Source of the DNA: an uncultured Methanoregula sp.
GTDB lineage: Archaea; Halobacteriota; Methanomicrobia; Methanomicrobiales; Methanospirillaceae
Assembly: GCF_963677065.1 (NCBI RefSeq)
Contig: NZ_OY781872.1
Location: 2,847,419-2,911,418 of the forward strand
Direction of reading: 5' to 3'
Length of the DNA stretch: 64,000 nucleotides
Position numbers and translations under genes: made by a program. The notes below the pieces were generated by a model. The model was not told where the DNA came from. It made no database searches and saw only the letters and a program-made list of their open reading frames with translations. Positions 1-8,939 of this stretch are shown here, in pieces (position 1 is the stretch's first letter; every line of letters begins with the position of its first letter).

Positions 1-488
1 CAACTGCCGCAATCCAGTCGCAGATCGAATTCACCCGGATGTACGAGAATCTCGGCACCCACGAGCCGCAGTGGATCGATCTGGATACGGTCATGCCCCG
101 CCAGTATATCCCCCCTCCGATCACCCTGAATTCCGATGTGAAAGGCGTCCAGGTATTTTCCGACCCGATGCTGGAAAAGGTGTTCTTCAACCTTCTTGAC
201 AACTCGATCCGGCACGGGCAGAGGGTGTCTGAAATCCGAATCTCGGCCCGCCTTTCGGACGGGAACCTTGTGGTGGTGTGGGAGGACAATGGTGTCGGCA
301 TTGCAGCAGACGAGAAGGAGCGGGTCTTCGAACGGGGGTATGGGAAGAACACCGGCCTTGGTATGTTCCTGGTCCGGGAGATACTTACCCTGACGGGTAT
401 CACGATATCGGAGACCGGGGAGCCGGGCCGGGGGGCCAGGTTCGAGATCCTGGTCCCGAAGGGAGCCTTCCGGGTTCATGATGCATAA
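1..488 (+). CDS. Sensor histidine kinase, C-terminal part (cut by window edge)
   Basis: The reading frame is open from the first bases of the window, so the gene starts upstream. What remains is the end of the dimerisation helix (QIEFTRMYENLG) and a complete HATPase domain: N-box NLLDNSIRHG, G1 box EDNGVGI and G2 box YGKNTGLGMFLVREIL. The same block order occurs in the kinases at 5580 and 61775, so this is a third member of that local paralogue family. It would autophosphorylate a histidine that lies outside the window. The input domains cannot be seen. The identity of the domain is certain; the signal it senses is unknown. Confidence 0.93.
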   Translation, partial: TAAIQSQIEFTRMYENLGTHEPQWIDLDTVMPRQYIPPPITLNSDVKGVQVFSDPMLEKVFFNLLDNSIRHGQRVSEIRISARLSDGNLVVVWEDNGVGIAADEKERVFERGYGKNTGLGMFLVREILTLTGITISETGEPGRGARFEILVPKGAFRVHDA

Positions 489-739
489 CCGGGTCTTGCG
501 GTTTTTGCCGGGTTCCAAAGAGCCCGCCTGAGGTGCTCCGGGAATATCGGGAGACCCGGGTCCGCGTACCCGCCCGGCAGCAGCCGGCCGGGGAGGCGAC
601 ATCCGGCTTCCCCACAAATGAATTTTGAAGGGAAACCCGGAACCATTCCGGAATTTTTTCCCCGGGCATTTCTGAAATCAGGCAGCCGATCCGGTTGCGA
701 TCATCTTTATCATCCCTGCCAAAAAACAGCTGATACACA

Positions 740-2149
740 ATGCGCTGCTCTGTTCCCGCAAGCCTGCTCTCTCTTCTCCTCATCGCCTGCCTCATCGCTG
801 CCGGCTGCACCGGATCGGCCGGGCCCGCACCGTCAGACCCGGCATCCCCCGCCCCGGCGGTTCCCGCCAGGGGAACTGCGGTCACTCTCAAGGAGATCGT
901 CCCGTACGTGGATGCCGCCGCTCTTTATGCCCGCCAGGCAGGAAAGGAGCGGGCCATAGCCGAGTTCAACAATCCGGAGAGCGTCTTCAACCGGGGGGAA
1001 GCCTACATCTGTTCCGAAGGTTTCGACGGGACGGCCCTGGCCGAACCCTTCGAGCAGGGAATCGTGGGGACAAAAATTTTGAACCTGACCGACCCGTATG
1101 GCATACCGGTTGTAGAGAACCTGATCGATACTGCCCGCGACGAAAAAGGCCTGGTCAGTTATCATTACCGGAACCCCTCGCATAACTTCACCCTTGAGTC
1201 CAAGGTCTCGTACGTGGTGAATATCGATGGGACCTACTACATTGCTGCCGGGTATTACGAGAACCTTGGCACGGTGTTTCCCGCAGCAGGCATGGTCCCC
1301 GCGCAGCAGGACCTGACGGCAGACGATCTTGTCGCATTTGTCACCGGTGCCCGGGACTATGCCCGGAAATACGGCAGGGAGCAGGCGCTCGCGGCATTCA
1401 ACAACAGGTCCGGCCCATTTACCCGGCAGGAGCTCTACATCATTGCCTACGATTCCCATGAGCGGAACCTTGCGCATCCCAATTCCCCGATGATCCGGAA
1501 CCTCTCCCTGAAACATTACACCGACCAGGACTCGGTTGCAACCATCATGGAGCTGGGGGACACCGCCCGGCGCGGGGGAGGGTTTGCCCACACAACCCAG
1601 CAGATCCCGGTAAACGGGAGCCTCGTCTTTGCACCCAAACTCCAGTATGTGCTGCCGGTTGACGACACCTGGTGGGTCTCTGCGGCAATCCTCAACCCGG
1701 ATTACACGCAGCTCCGGACAGGAAACCTCACCGGAGTCCGGATACGGAACCAGACGCAGGAAGATCTCTACAGCCTTGTCAACCGGGCGGTCCGGTATGC
1801 GCAGGAGAACGGGAACGACAAGGTCCTTGCCGAGATCGGGAAGCCGGACGGTATGTTTACAAACGGGGATCTCTTTGTCTGGGCCGAGGGCTTCAACGGC
1901 ACCATCCTGGCAGACCCGTACCTGAAGGGCGCTGTCGGGACAAACTGCATGGATTACACCGATGCCTATGGCGAGAAGACAACCCTGGCAGCATTTTCCG
2001 CAATCCAGAACGGCACCGGGTATGCCCATGGCATGTTTGCCAATACCGCCACCGGATCGAACCGGCCGGTCCTAAAACTCATGTACATGAAAGCGGTTGA
2101 CGATACCTGGTGGATAGGAGGCGGGATTTACGGCGTGGAGGTGCGATGA
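740..2149 (+). CDS. Secreted lipoprotein with three tandem Cache-type sensor domains
   Basis: The 469-residue protein begins with a lipoprotein signal peptide (hydrophobic stretch then lipobox IAAGC, Cys about residue 23) followed by a Ser/Pro/Ala-rich linker. The rest is three repeats of about 130 residues. Each has the order YARQxGxxxALAxFNN, F-R-E-Y-I, a D-x-x-G...N/D turn, and a closing YVxxVDDTWWxxxGxY. This is the single-Cache (Cache_2) pattern usually found as the extracellular part of kinases and chemoreceptors. Here the domains stand alone without a membrane-spanning output, so the protein is probably a surface-anchored ligand-binding protein. It lies just after a histidine kinase gene but has its own leader, and no ligand can be predicted. 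Confidence 0.85.
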   Translation: MRCSVPASLLSLLLIACLIAAGCTGSAGPAPSDPASPAPAVPARGTAVTLKEIVPYVDAAALYARQAGKERAIAEFNNPESVFNRGEAYICSEGFDGTALAEPFEQGIVGTKILNLTDPYGIPVVENLIDTARDEKGLVSYHYRNPSHNFTLESKVSYVVNIDGTYYIAAGYYENLGTVFPAAGMVPAQQDLTADDLVAFVTGARDYARKYGREQALAAFNNRSGPFTRQELYIIAYDSHERNLAHPNSPMIRNLSLKHYTDQDSVATIMELGDTARRGGGFAHTTQQIPVNGSLVFAPKLQYVLPVDDTWWVSAAILNPDYTQLRTGNLTGVRIRNQTQEDLYSLVNRAVRYAQENGNDKVLAEIGKPDGMFTNGDLFVWAEGFNGTILADPYLKGAVGTNCMDYTDAYGEKTTLAAFSAIQNGTGYAHGMFANTATGSNRPVLKLMYMKAVDDTWWIGGGIYGVEVR

Positions 2150-2280
2150 TGGCCACGTCCAGGGTCTCTCCGGTTCCCTGCGATAGCCTGCAGCACGGTC
2201 AGAAAAGAAGGCAGGTTCCCGACTGCATCCGCATCGGGGTCCCTTGCCGGATGCAGAAATAATTCCCGGGGGTACGAACG

Positions 2281-2421
2281 ATGGGATCCCAGCTACCTGA
2301 CGCGATAAAAAAATTCGAAACGGTATTGATCGTACTTGCCATCATAGGCGCCCTGATTGTCCTTGTAATTTATTTCGGCATGGAACTCGCGTTCCAGCAC
2401 ACAGCGCTCTTTCCCCCGTGA
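2281..2421 (+). CDS. Small single-span membrane protein, 46 residues
   Basis: A short reading frame of 46 codons starts at an ATG preceded by a G-run (about 10 nt upstream) and ends in TGA. It encodes a charged N-terminus (DAIKKFE), one clear transmembrane helix (about residues 16-37, VLIVLAIIGALIVLVIYFG) and a short tail. The composition is typical of small archaeal membrane proteins. No family is recognised. The following gene is on the other strand, so it would be a monocistronic unit or a distal part of the Cache lipoprotein transcript. Confidence 0.5.
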   Translation: MGSQLPDAIKKFETVLIVLAIIGALIVLVIYFGMELAFQHTALFPP

Positions 2422-2554
2422 ACCCGAAATTCTTTCGGATTTTTCCGATATTCCGGTTTCGGAACGGCTTGTGATTATCTGTCATTCTGGCATTCTGCCG
2501 TACTGATCGCAGAACTGCCGGGGGATTCCTGCTAGTGCGCAAAAAAAATCAACA

Positions 2555-4654
2555 TCAGGATTTCAGGTATTCCATAACCGGTGTATCGAGGTTGAAATTT
2601 CCCGTGCTGATCATGCGGACATGCGAGCCGGTCACTTTTTTGTACGCAGCAGGATAGAGTTCCCGGAACGTGACATTGCGGTCTTCCCGGAGCGTGCTCA
2701 CAACACCCGCGGTGAACTCGTCCGAGAGCCACTGCCGGATGTCCGCATCATAGACCGCACCGAGCGATGGCTCGCTTTTGGCTGCCCCGGTCAAATAGAA
2801 GATACCCGGGGCGGTAACATTGGTTGCAACGCTCTCCCCAAAGCAGGTATCCACGATGAAGACCATCTGCCGGTACCGGTGGTTTGTCTCCATCGAATTC
2901 GTAATCTGGGTAAAGTTTTCCGTAGTCAGTACCGAATTCCCGGTCCCGAACACGAGGTTCCCCGGGACCCCGTGGCTTGCAATGTACACAAAGACATCGG
3001 TGCTGGCATTGCTCTCAAGGACAACCGGCGTGGATTCCGTCCTGGTGCCGGTCAGGACATTTCTGAACGTGGCGGCATTCACGTCTGTACCGGTGTAATC
3101 CGGCTGCGCTCCTGACCGGAGATTCGGCCCTTTGGGAACATTGTGGATATCGCCCCTGAGGGGATTTTCCGGAATCGTGGGAACATCGTCATAGATCATG
3201 AGGATGATGTGATCATCGTCAACCCCGTTCTGGCGGAGCAGGGTATAGAGAGCCAGGGCATCGGCCTGGTGCCGGTAATTGTTCCATCCCCGCGAGGGAC
3301 CAACGATCACTGCCCAAAAACCGGTCTTTTTGTCGGGACTGCTGTAAGATCCGGCCAGGGCTTGCGAAGAGGACATGAGCCCGGGCGAGGCACGGGACTG
3401 CCCTGCCGATTCACCACCGGTTTTGTCCGGGACGGTGCTGTTCTTTGTGTCGAGAACCGCAAGGGTACGGAACGTGCCGTTGTTCACCTGCCAGTATGAG
3501 TAATACGAAGCGATCGGATCCACCCCGAGCGTCTTATCGTACTCGAGGCCGCCGCTTGCACCGGTGATCCAGGGCATGGGCCCGGATCGGATCTGCTCAA
3601 GCGCTGTCCGCACTCCCCGGGCATCCCAGCCGGTGACCGTTCCCTCGCCATACACGACCTGCCGGACCGAGTCCGCAAGCGACTCGAAAGGAGCTCTCTC
3701 CTGGCGGGCCTCGGTAAACGCAGCGATCAGGAGGGCATCATAGGAAGGCGCCGCGTAATCTGCCGGGGAATGCTTAAATTTCTTCCCGTACGCCTCAGTA
3801 AAACCGGTTGCCGGATCGGCCGTCGGGTTGGTACCTTCGAGCCCTTCAGCAGCAGCCCCGAGCGAGCTGATAAGGGCCGGCGTTGCTGCAGAATCGGAGA
3901 AGAAGAGTTTTGTCCTGCTGCCGGACCGGTCCACCGCCCGCTTGATCCTGGCAGCGTCCTGCGGATACGCAACTGCTACAAGATAATCCGGATTTGTCCT
4001 GAGAGCATCTGCAACATCGGCATCAAGCGCTGGCGATCCTTCCTCGAACTGGCGGATGAAGGGGACATCGATACCATATTCGGTTGCAAAGAACCCGGTC
4101 CAGTCGTAGAAGGTCTGTCCGTAGGTGCTGTTGTCCGCAAGGAGTGCAACTTTTGTTACGCCCTTGCCTTTCAGGATCGTAAGGATGGCCTTGACCTGGG
4201 CTGCGTCGCCCTGGACGGTCCGCCAGACGTACCCGCTCTTTCCATACGCCCGCAGGATATCGCCGGATGTTGCGGACGGGGTGATGAGAACTTTCTTTTT
4301 TGCAATGAACGCGGGAGCGAGCGCGTACAGGTCATCGCTTTTGTCCGGTCCGATCACGATATGGATGGAATCATCGCTAAGGAGTTCCTGTGCCAGCTCG
4401 GAAATATTGCCGGAGCCCGTGTCCCTGTACACGAGTTCAACCTCTCTCCCCGAAATCCCGCCCTGGCTGTTGATGGTGTCCCTGGCCCAGTCGAGCGGCG
4501 CTTTGAATTCAACATCGCCGGTTATCGGGAGGAGGACCCCGATGCGGACCGGGGTGCTTTTGTGGAGGGTCGTATACCCGGCCCAAGCTCCGGCCAGGAT
4601 GATGACGACGATGAGTGCAATGAGGGCGAGCGTTTTTCTGTTGATGGTTATCAC
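2555..4654 (-). CDS. Receptor-protease fusion: type 1 periplasmic-binding domain + C13 (legumain-like) peptidase domain
   Basis: The 699-residue protein has an N-terminal signal anchor (about residues 8-28). Next comes a Leu/Ile/Val-type periplasmic-binding domain (about 33-400; starts VRIGVLLPITGD, later IVIGPDKSDD, LLADNSTYGQ). After a Ser/Gly-rich linker there is a caspase-fold domain of the C13/legumain-GPI8 type (about 440-690). It begins FWAVIVGPSRGWNNYRHQ and carries the catalytic dyad: His561 in YIASHG and Cys604 in FIVDTCFGES. The molecule would lie outside the membrane, anchored by its N-terminus. Binding domains of this class normally feed ABC transporters, but no permease gene is adjacent. 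The fusion suggests ligand-gated proteolysis, which is inference. Confidence 0.85.
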   Translation of the reverse strand: MITINRKTLALIALIVVIILAGAWAGYTTLHKSTPVRIGVLLPITGDVEFKAPLDWARDTINSQGGISGREVELVYRDTGSGNISELAQELLSDDSIHIVIGPDKSDDLYALAPAFIAKKKVLITPSATSGDILRAYGKSGYVWRTVQGDAAQVKAILTILKGKGVTKVALLADNSTYGQTFYDWTGFFATEYGIDVPFIRQFEEGSPALDADVADALRTNPDYLVAVAYPQDAARIKRAVDRSGSRTKLFFSDSAATPALISSLGAAAEGLEGTNPTADPATGFTEAYGKKFKHSPADYAAPSYDALLIAAFTEARQERAPFESLADSVRQVVYGEGTVTGWDARGVRTALEQIRSGPMPWITGASGGLEYDKTLGVDPIASYYSYWQVNNGTFRTLAVLDTKNSTVPDKTGGESAGQSRASPGLMSSSQALAGSYSSPDKKTGFWAVIVGPSRGWNNYRHQADALALYTLLRQNGVDDDHIILMIYDDVPTIPENPLRGDIHNVPKGPNLRSGAQPDYTGTDVNAATFRNVLTGTRTESTPVVLESNASTDVFVYIASHGVPGNLVFGTGNSVLTTENFTQITNSMETNHRYRQMVFIVDTCFGESVATNVTAPGIFYLTGAAKSEPSLGAVYDADIRQWLSDEFTAGVVSTLREDRNVTFRELYPAAYKKVTGSHVRMISTGNFNLDTPVMEYLKS

Positions 4655-5040
4655 CGCTGCTTTGGGAAGACCGGATGTCCCGGAGGGACCGGCGGAGTTA
4701 TGTACAAAATGATGGGGATACCGGAAAGATAAGGATAGTTATCGGTAACCCATCCTTCCGTGTCATCATGTCGGCCCGTTCCGGCATAACCGCGGGGCAA
4801 GCGCTCCGTGCGACAAAAACCCTCACCGGAACCGGCCCCGGTATTACCCGCCACACAAACCGGGCCTCCCGTACCGAATCCATGGTTGCGCCTCACTATC
4901 CGTTCCTGAATCCCGCCCGTTCTCCGGCCTGGCAGTCCGGACTTCCGTGCAGCCGCCCGATACTAAATGTTTTTATCTGTTCTCTGGGTATTGTTGGTTA
5001 ACATACTGTACTCCCTGATCCGGGAGTAACGGAGATTACG
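4655..5040. other. Divergent intergenic region without a gene
   Basis: This 386-bp gap separates the leftward receptor-protease gene from the rightward V4R gene and should hold both promoters. An AT-rich stretch near 4962-4980 (aaatgtttttatc) is a plausible box A for the V4R operon. The sequence just before 5041 contains GGAG about 8 nt from the ATG, which serves as the ribosome-binding site. Reading frames seen in this region lack ribosome-binding sites and have the composition of noncoding host DNA. Confidence 0.5.
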
Positions 5041-5568
5041 ATGACCGACAGTGGCAGAAAGTACCGCTTTTCATGGACTCTCCTCGGGGACCTTGTTTCA
5101 GGCAGGCCAAGCCTCGGTCCCACAACCCGCCTTGATGTATACCGTCTTATGCAGTATACCATGCGGGATATCCTTGAACAGGAGTTCGGGACAGATAAAG
5201 CAGACGAAATTTTTTACAGGGCCGGGCTGCTTGCCGGAAAGGAGTTTTACAAAAATCTTCTGGGAACTCCTGCGGACCTCAACGAGTTTGTCCAGAAACT
5301 CCAGCAGATCCTCATTGAAATGAATATCGGCATACTCCGGATCGAGAAGGCGGACCCGGTGAAGGGCTCATTTGTCATGACCGTTTCGGAGGATCTGGAC
5401 TGCTCGGGCCTGCCGGAGACGGGTTTTGGCATCTGCACCTATGACGAGGGGTTCATTGCAGGGCTTATGGAATCGTTCACCGGTGTTCCTTTCGATGTTA
5501 GGGAGATCGACTGCTGGTGCACCGGTGACCGTACCTGCAGGTTTGCAGCCGAGCGGAGAGCCCGGTAG
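5041..5568 (+). CDS. V4R (4-vinyl reductase-type) ligand-binding domain protein
   Basis: The 175-residue soluble protein is a single V4R domain. It has the typical opening helix region (GPTTRLDVYRLMQYTMRDIL), a middle FYRAGLLAGKEFYKN segment and the Cys-rich end CWCTGDRTCRF. V4R domains bind small hydrophobic molecules and often occur fused to, or beside, signalling enzymes; the C-x-C...C end may bind metal. Its stop codon lies 11 bp before the start of the PAS kinase at 5580, so the two form an operon and the V4R protein probably acts as a separate input subunit or ligand carrier for that kinase. Pairing is inferred from spacing only. Confidence 0.88.
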   Translation: MTDSGRKYRFSWTLLGDLVSGRPSLGPTTRLDVYRLMQYTMRDILEQEFGTDKADEIFYRAGLLAGKEFYKNLLGTPADLNEFVQKLQQILIEMNIGILRIEKADPVKGSFVMTVSEDLDCSGLPETGFGICTYDEGFIAGLMESFTGVPFDVREIDCWCTGDRTCRFAAERRAR

Positions 5569-5579
5569 ATCCTTTTCCT

Positions 5580-7898
5580 ATGGCAGACGGAAACCGCAGG
5601 GAACCGGCTCCGGCCCCTGAATCGTCCGATGATCTGAAGGATGCTCTTTCCTCCATAGAGAAGACCTTCCGGACCGGAACCGTGCCGGAAGATCTGGTTG
5701 CACTTCCCGATGAAGAGGCCCAGAAAAAACTGATATCGCTGCTTGCCGACATTGCAGCAACCCAGCAGTTTTCCCAGGCTCTTGCCAGGGGCGATCTCTC
5801 GCAGGACCTCGAGGTGAAAGGGCGCTCGGCCGGGTGCCTCAAGGCCCTCCAGGCCAATCTCCGGCACCTGACCTGGCAGGCCGGGCAGATTGCAGAGGGC
5901 GATCTTTCCCAGCGGGTCCATTACATGGGCGAATTCTCGGACTCGTTCAATACCATGGTTGAGCGCCTGTCCGAGGAGAAGACTTACCGGGTGCAGCGGG
6001 AAGAGGCGCTCAGAAAGAACGAAAGCCACCTGCGCACCCTGCTCCAGACCCTCCCCGATCTCATCTGGCTCAAGGATCCCCGCGGGGTATACCTTTCCTG
6101 CAATTCAACGTTCGAGCGGTTCTTCGGTGCAAAAGAATCCGATATTATCGGAAAAACGGATTACGACTTTGTGGAAAAAGACCAGGCCGACTTCTTCTTA
6201 AAACGCGATCGGATAGCCATGGAGGCGAAGAAGCCGGTCAGCAACGAGGAATGGATCACCTTTGCCGATGACGGACACCGGGCCCTTCTGGAGACGGTCA
6301 AGACGCCGATGTATGCTGCCGGGGGAGACCTCATCGGCGTGCTCGGCATCGGGCGCGAGATTACCGGACGCAAGAAGATCGAGGATGACCTGCGCCAGAG
6401 CGAAGAGCGGTTCCGTACCATGAGCGAGACCTCGCTCACCGGCGTCTACATCTTCGTTGACGGGGTTGTGAAATATGTCAATCCCATGTTTGCACGGATC
6501 TACGGCTATACGCCCGAAGAGATGATCGGCATGAATCCCCTCTCTCTTGTTCATCCCGATGACCGGGCCCTCGTCTCTGACCGGATGAAGGGCCGTCTTG
6601 ATCGCAAGGAAGAGATCAGTGTGTATGAATGCCGGATGGTGACAAAGGACAACAGGACCATCTTCGTCAGCATCATGGGGGTGCTCATCCCCTACGAGGG
6701 CCGGCTGGCAATTTCCGGTAACCTGCTGGACATCACGGACCGTAAACGTGCTGAGGAAGTACTGCGGGAGAGCGAGGAACGGTACCGCACCCTCTTCGAC
6801 GAATCCCCGATCTCGCTCCGGGAAGAAGACTATTCCGACATACAGTACTGGTTCGATACCAGAAGAGACGCGGGGGTCAGCGATTTCCGGAATTATTTCG
6901 AGATGCACCCGGAGGATGTCAGGTCCTGTGCCCTCATGGTGAATGTGACGCGGATCAACCGGGCTACCATGACCCTGCTCGGGGCCCGTTCCCTCCGGGA
7001 ATTTTCCGAGGGTCTCTCATCAGTATTCGCTCCTGAATCATACGATCAGTTCCAGGAAGAACTCATTGCCCTGAGCCAGGGAAAGACCGGGTTCGAATGC
7101 GAGATTCCGGTCCAGACGCTCCAGGGGGAGAAGAAGATAGCGCTCATGAAAATGATAGTCGTGCCGGGCTTCGAACAGAGCCTGGCAAAAGTTGTCATAT
7201 CCCTCATCGATATTACCGACCGCAAGAAGATGGAGAACGCGCTCCTCCAGGCAAACAAGAAGATCACCATGCTCTCTTCCATCACGCGCCATGATATCCG
7301 TAACCAGCTCATGACCCTGCAGGGGTATCTTGCGCTCACCCAGATGAAGATCCAAGACCCGGATCTCCTCCGGTTCATCGAAAAAGGGATGCGGGCAGCG
7401 AAAGCGATCGGCAGCCAGATCGAGTTTACGAAATATTACGAGAACATCGGGGTCAGTGCTCCCGAGTGGCAGGATATTTCCCGGCTTGTCCAGTCCGCCC
7501 GGTCCCAGCTGCCTTCCCTTGATACGATCGAATTTGTCAACGACCTTCCCCCGGTAAAAGTGTATGCCGACGGGCTGATCGAGAAAGTATTTTACAATCT
7601 TTTAGAGAACACACTCCGCCATGGTGAGAAGGTCAGCCGGATCCGCGTCTCAGTTAAGGAAACCAATCGTGGTGCGGAGATAGTGTACGAGGATGACGGG
7701 GTCGGGATCTCTCCTGAGGACAAGCAGCATCTCTTCCAGAAAGGGTTTGGCAAAAATACCGGCCTCGGACTCTTTCTCTCCCGGGAGATCCTGGCGATCA
7801 CGGGCCTGACGATCCAGGAGGCCGGTGAACCCGGGAAAGGGGTGCGGTTCGTGATTACAGTCCCAAAGGAGGCGTACCGGATTACTGACAGGGAGTAG
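5580..7898 (+). CDS. Cytosolic PAS-domain sensor histidine kinase
   Basis: The 772-residue protein lacks membrane spans. It starts with two HAMP-like segments (ARGDLSQDLEVKG near 63 and AEGDLSQRVHYMGEF near 103). PAS domains follow at about 145-265, 275-395 and a more divergent one at about 400-540, joined by the usual RKKIEDDLRQSEERFR-type linkers. The kinase core has the H-box SSITRHDIRNQ (phospho-acceptor His571), N-box NLLENTLRHG (about 673), EDDGVGI and GFGKNTGLGLFLSREIL. It is co-transcribed with the V4R gene. No response regulator with an output domain is adjacent, which is common for archaeal kinases of this group. Confidence 0.93.
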   Translation: MADGNRREPAPAPESSDDLKDALSSIEKTFRTGTVPEDLVALPDEEAQKKLISLLADIAATQQFSQALARGDLSQDLEVKGRSAGCLKALQANLRHLTWQAGQIAEGDLSQRVHYMGEFSDSFNTMVERLSEEKTYRVQREEALRKNESHLRTLLQTLPDLIWLKDPRGVYLSCNSTFERFFGAKESDIIGKTDYDFVEKDQADFFLKRDRIAMEAKKPVSNEEWITFADDGHRALLETVKTPMYAAGGDLIGVLGIGREITGRKKIEDDLRQSEERFRTMSETSLTGVYIFVDGVVKYVNPMFARIYGYTPEEMIGMNPLSLVHPDDRALVSDRMKGRLDRKEEISVYECRMVTKDNRTIFVSIMGVLIPYEGRLAISGNLLDITDRKRAEEVLRESEERYRTLFDESPISLREEDYSDIQYWFDTRRDAGVSDFRNYFEMHPEDVRSCALMVNVTRINRATMTLLGARSLREFSEGLSSVFAPESYDQFQEELIALSQGKTGFECEIPVQTLQGEKKIALMKMIVVPGFEQSLAKVVISLIDITDRKKMENALLQANKKITMLSSITRHDIRNQLMTLQGYLALTQMKIQDPDLLRFIEKGMRAAKAIGSQIEFTKYYENIGVSAPEWQDISRLVQSARSQLPSLDTIEFVNDLPPVKVYADGLIEKVFYNLLENTLRHGEKVSRIRVSVKETNRGAEIVYEDDGVGISPEDKQHLFQKGFGKNTGLGLFLSREILAITGLTIQEAGEPGKGVRFVITVPKEAYRITDRE

Positions 7899-8005
7899 AC
7901 CGGCTCACACCTTCCGGATGAAGGATCCCCCGGGGATTTTGCCGGGTTTTCACCCGGCTGGAATCATGCAATCTCTGGTGGCATGCGGCATATCATGGGA
8001 AAAAA

Positions 8006-8368
8006 TTATCCGGGCCGCGAGTACCAGACCCGGCCATAGCGATCCTTCTCTTCAGCAAGGCGTTTGTCTTTCACGCACTGCCGCAGGTATTTTCTGAACA
8101 GTTCCTCGGAGATATCCCCGGCCTGCCAGGCCTGGGTTGCGAGACAGAATTTTCCTTTGGACCGTCTGAGGTACCCTTCGAGTTTCCTCTCCAGCCTTGT
8201 CTCCAGGGGATCGGATCTTTTTGAGATCTTCCGTGAGGCGCCCGGGAGCTCGGTGGCCGGTGATGAGTCCTCCTCCCCCACTTTCCAGATATTTTTGCAC
8301 CGCATGCACCGCAGGGTGTGGAGAAGAGTGTAAACCATCTCGCTGCCGCAGAAAGGACATGGCGTCAT
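8006..8368 (-). CDS. Zinc-ribbon protein of unknown role
   Basis: The 120-residue protein opens with MTPCPFCGSEM and continues with LRCMRCKNIW, giving two CxxC knuckles (residues 4-7 and about 21-24) that form a zinc ribbon. The remaining 80 residues are basic and helical (ETRLERKLEGYLRR...EELFRKYLRQCVKDKRLAEE), consistent with nucleic-acid or protein binding. It converges on the kinase gene at 5580. A palindrome (ATCCCCCGGGGAT near 7925) and G/C stems in the 107-bp gap could end both transcripts. No enzymatic motif is visible. Confidence 0.7.
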   Translation of the reverse strand: MTPCPFCGSEMVYTLLHTLRCMRCKNIWKVGEEDSSPATELPGASRKISKRSDPLETRLERKLEGYLRRSKGKFCLATQAWQAGDISEELFRKYLRQCVKDKRLAEEKDRYGRVWYSRPG

Positions 8369-8939
8369 GGTTCGTTACTCCCCGGCAGGAACGCACGGCC
8401 GGTTCCCGTGTATCCTGCAATCCGGATCGAGACCGGGTCTGTATTCCCCGTTGCTGCATTTCCCGGGTATGGAAACGATGGTGTGCATCATCCTTTTGCA
8501 CCGATCCCGGCCCGGCTCGTACCATTGTCCCGGCTGGTGGAGCAACACGGCAGATCGGCCGGCAGCGCTTCCTTTTCAGGCGGGGGATCGGATGGCATTC
8601 ACTATCATCGGGAGGATTTCCCAATATAGTTTTCTTTTACGCTCATGAGACCTGCCGGGGGTTTCCCGGTTGTCATGGCGGTTCCCTCCGGTTGGACATT
8701 CCCGGAAACGCCATGTTGACCGGGCCGCCGGGACTCCCGTGCATATGCCGGTGAAGAGGATCAATTCCCCGGACCCGTGCGCGTGGCGGAGCCCGGCCGG
8801 GTGCCGATCCCATTGCGTGGCCGGGAGCCGACCGGGGGAATATTTCATTTTCACCCGGTGCCCGGTGTCTTAATAAGGTTCATCTCCCAAAACTCCACAA
8901 CCGTTGAGAGAGAATACTATTTCCGGACCGGTGTAACCC
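8369..8939. other. Divergent intergenic region, 571 bp, no gene recognised
   Basis: The gap separates the leftward zinc-ribbon gene from the rightward RmuC-like gene. Reading frames here are antisense or out-of-frame stretches without start signals. A stretch at about 8872-8882 (tcttaataagg) is the best candidate box A for the DNA-repair cluster. No RNA gene or repeat was seen. Confidence 0.45.

Noticed and set aside
2146..2265. 39-codon frame starting in the stop of the Cache lipoprotein gene (TGATG coupling)
   Set aside because: The product has no recognisable pattern and the frame lacks its own ribosome-binding site; coupling alone is not enough.
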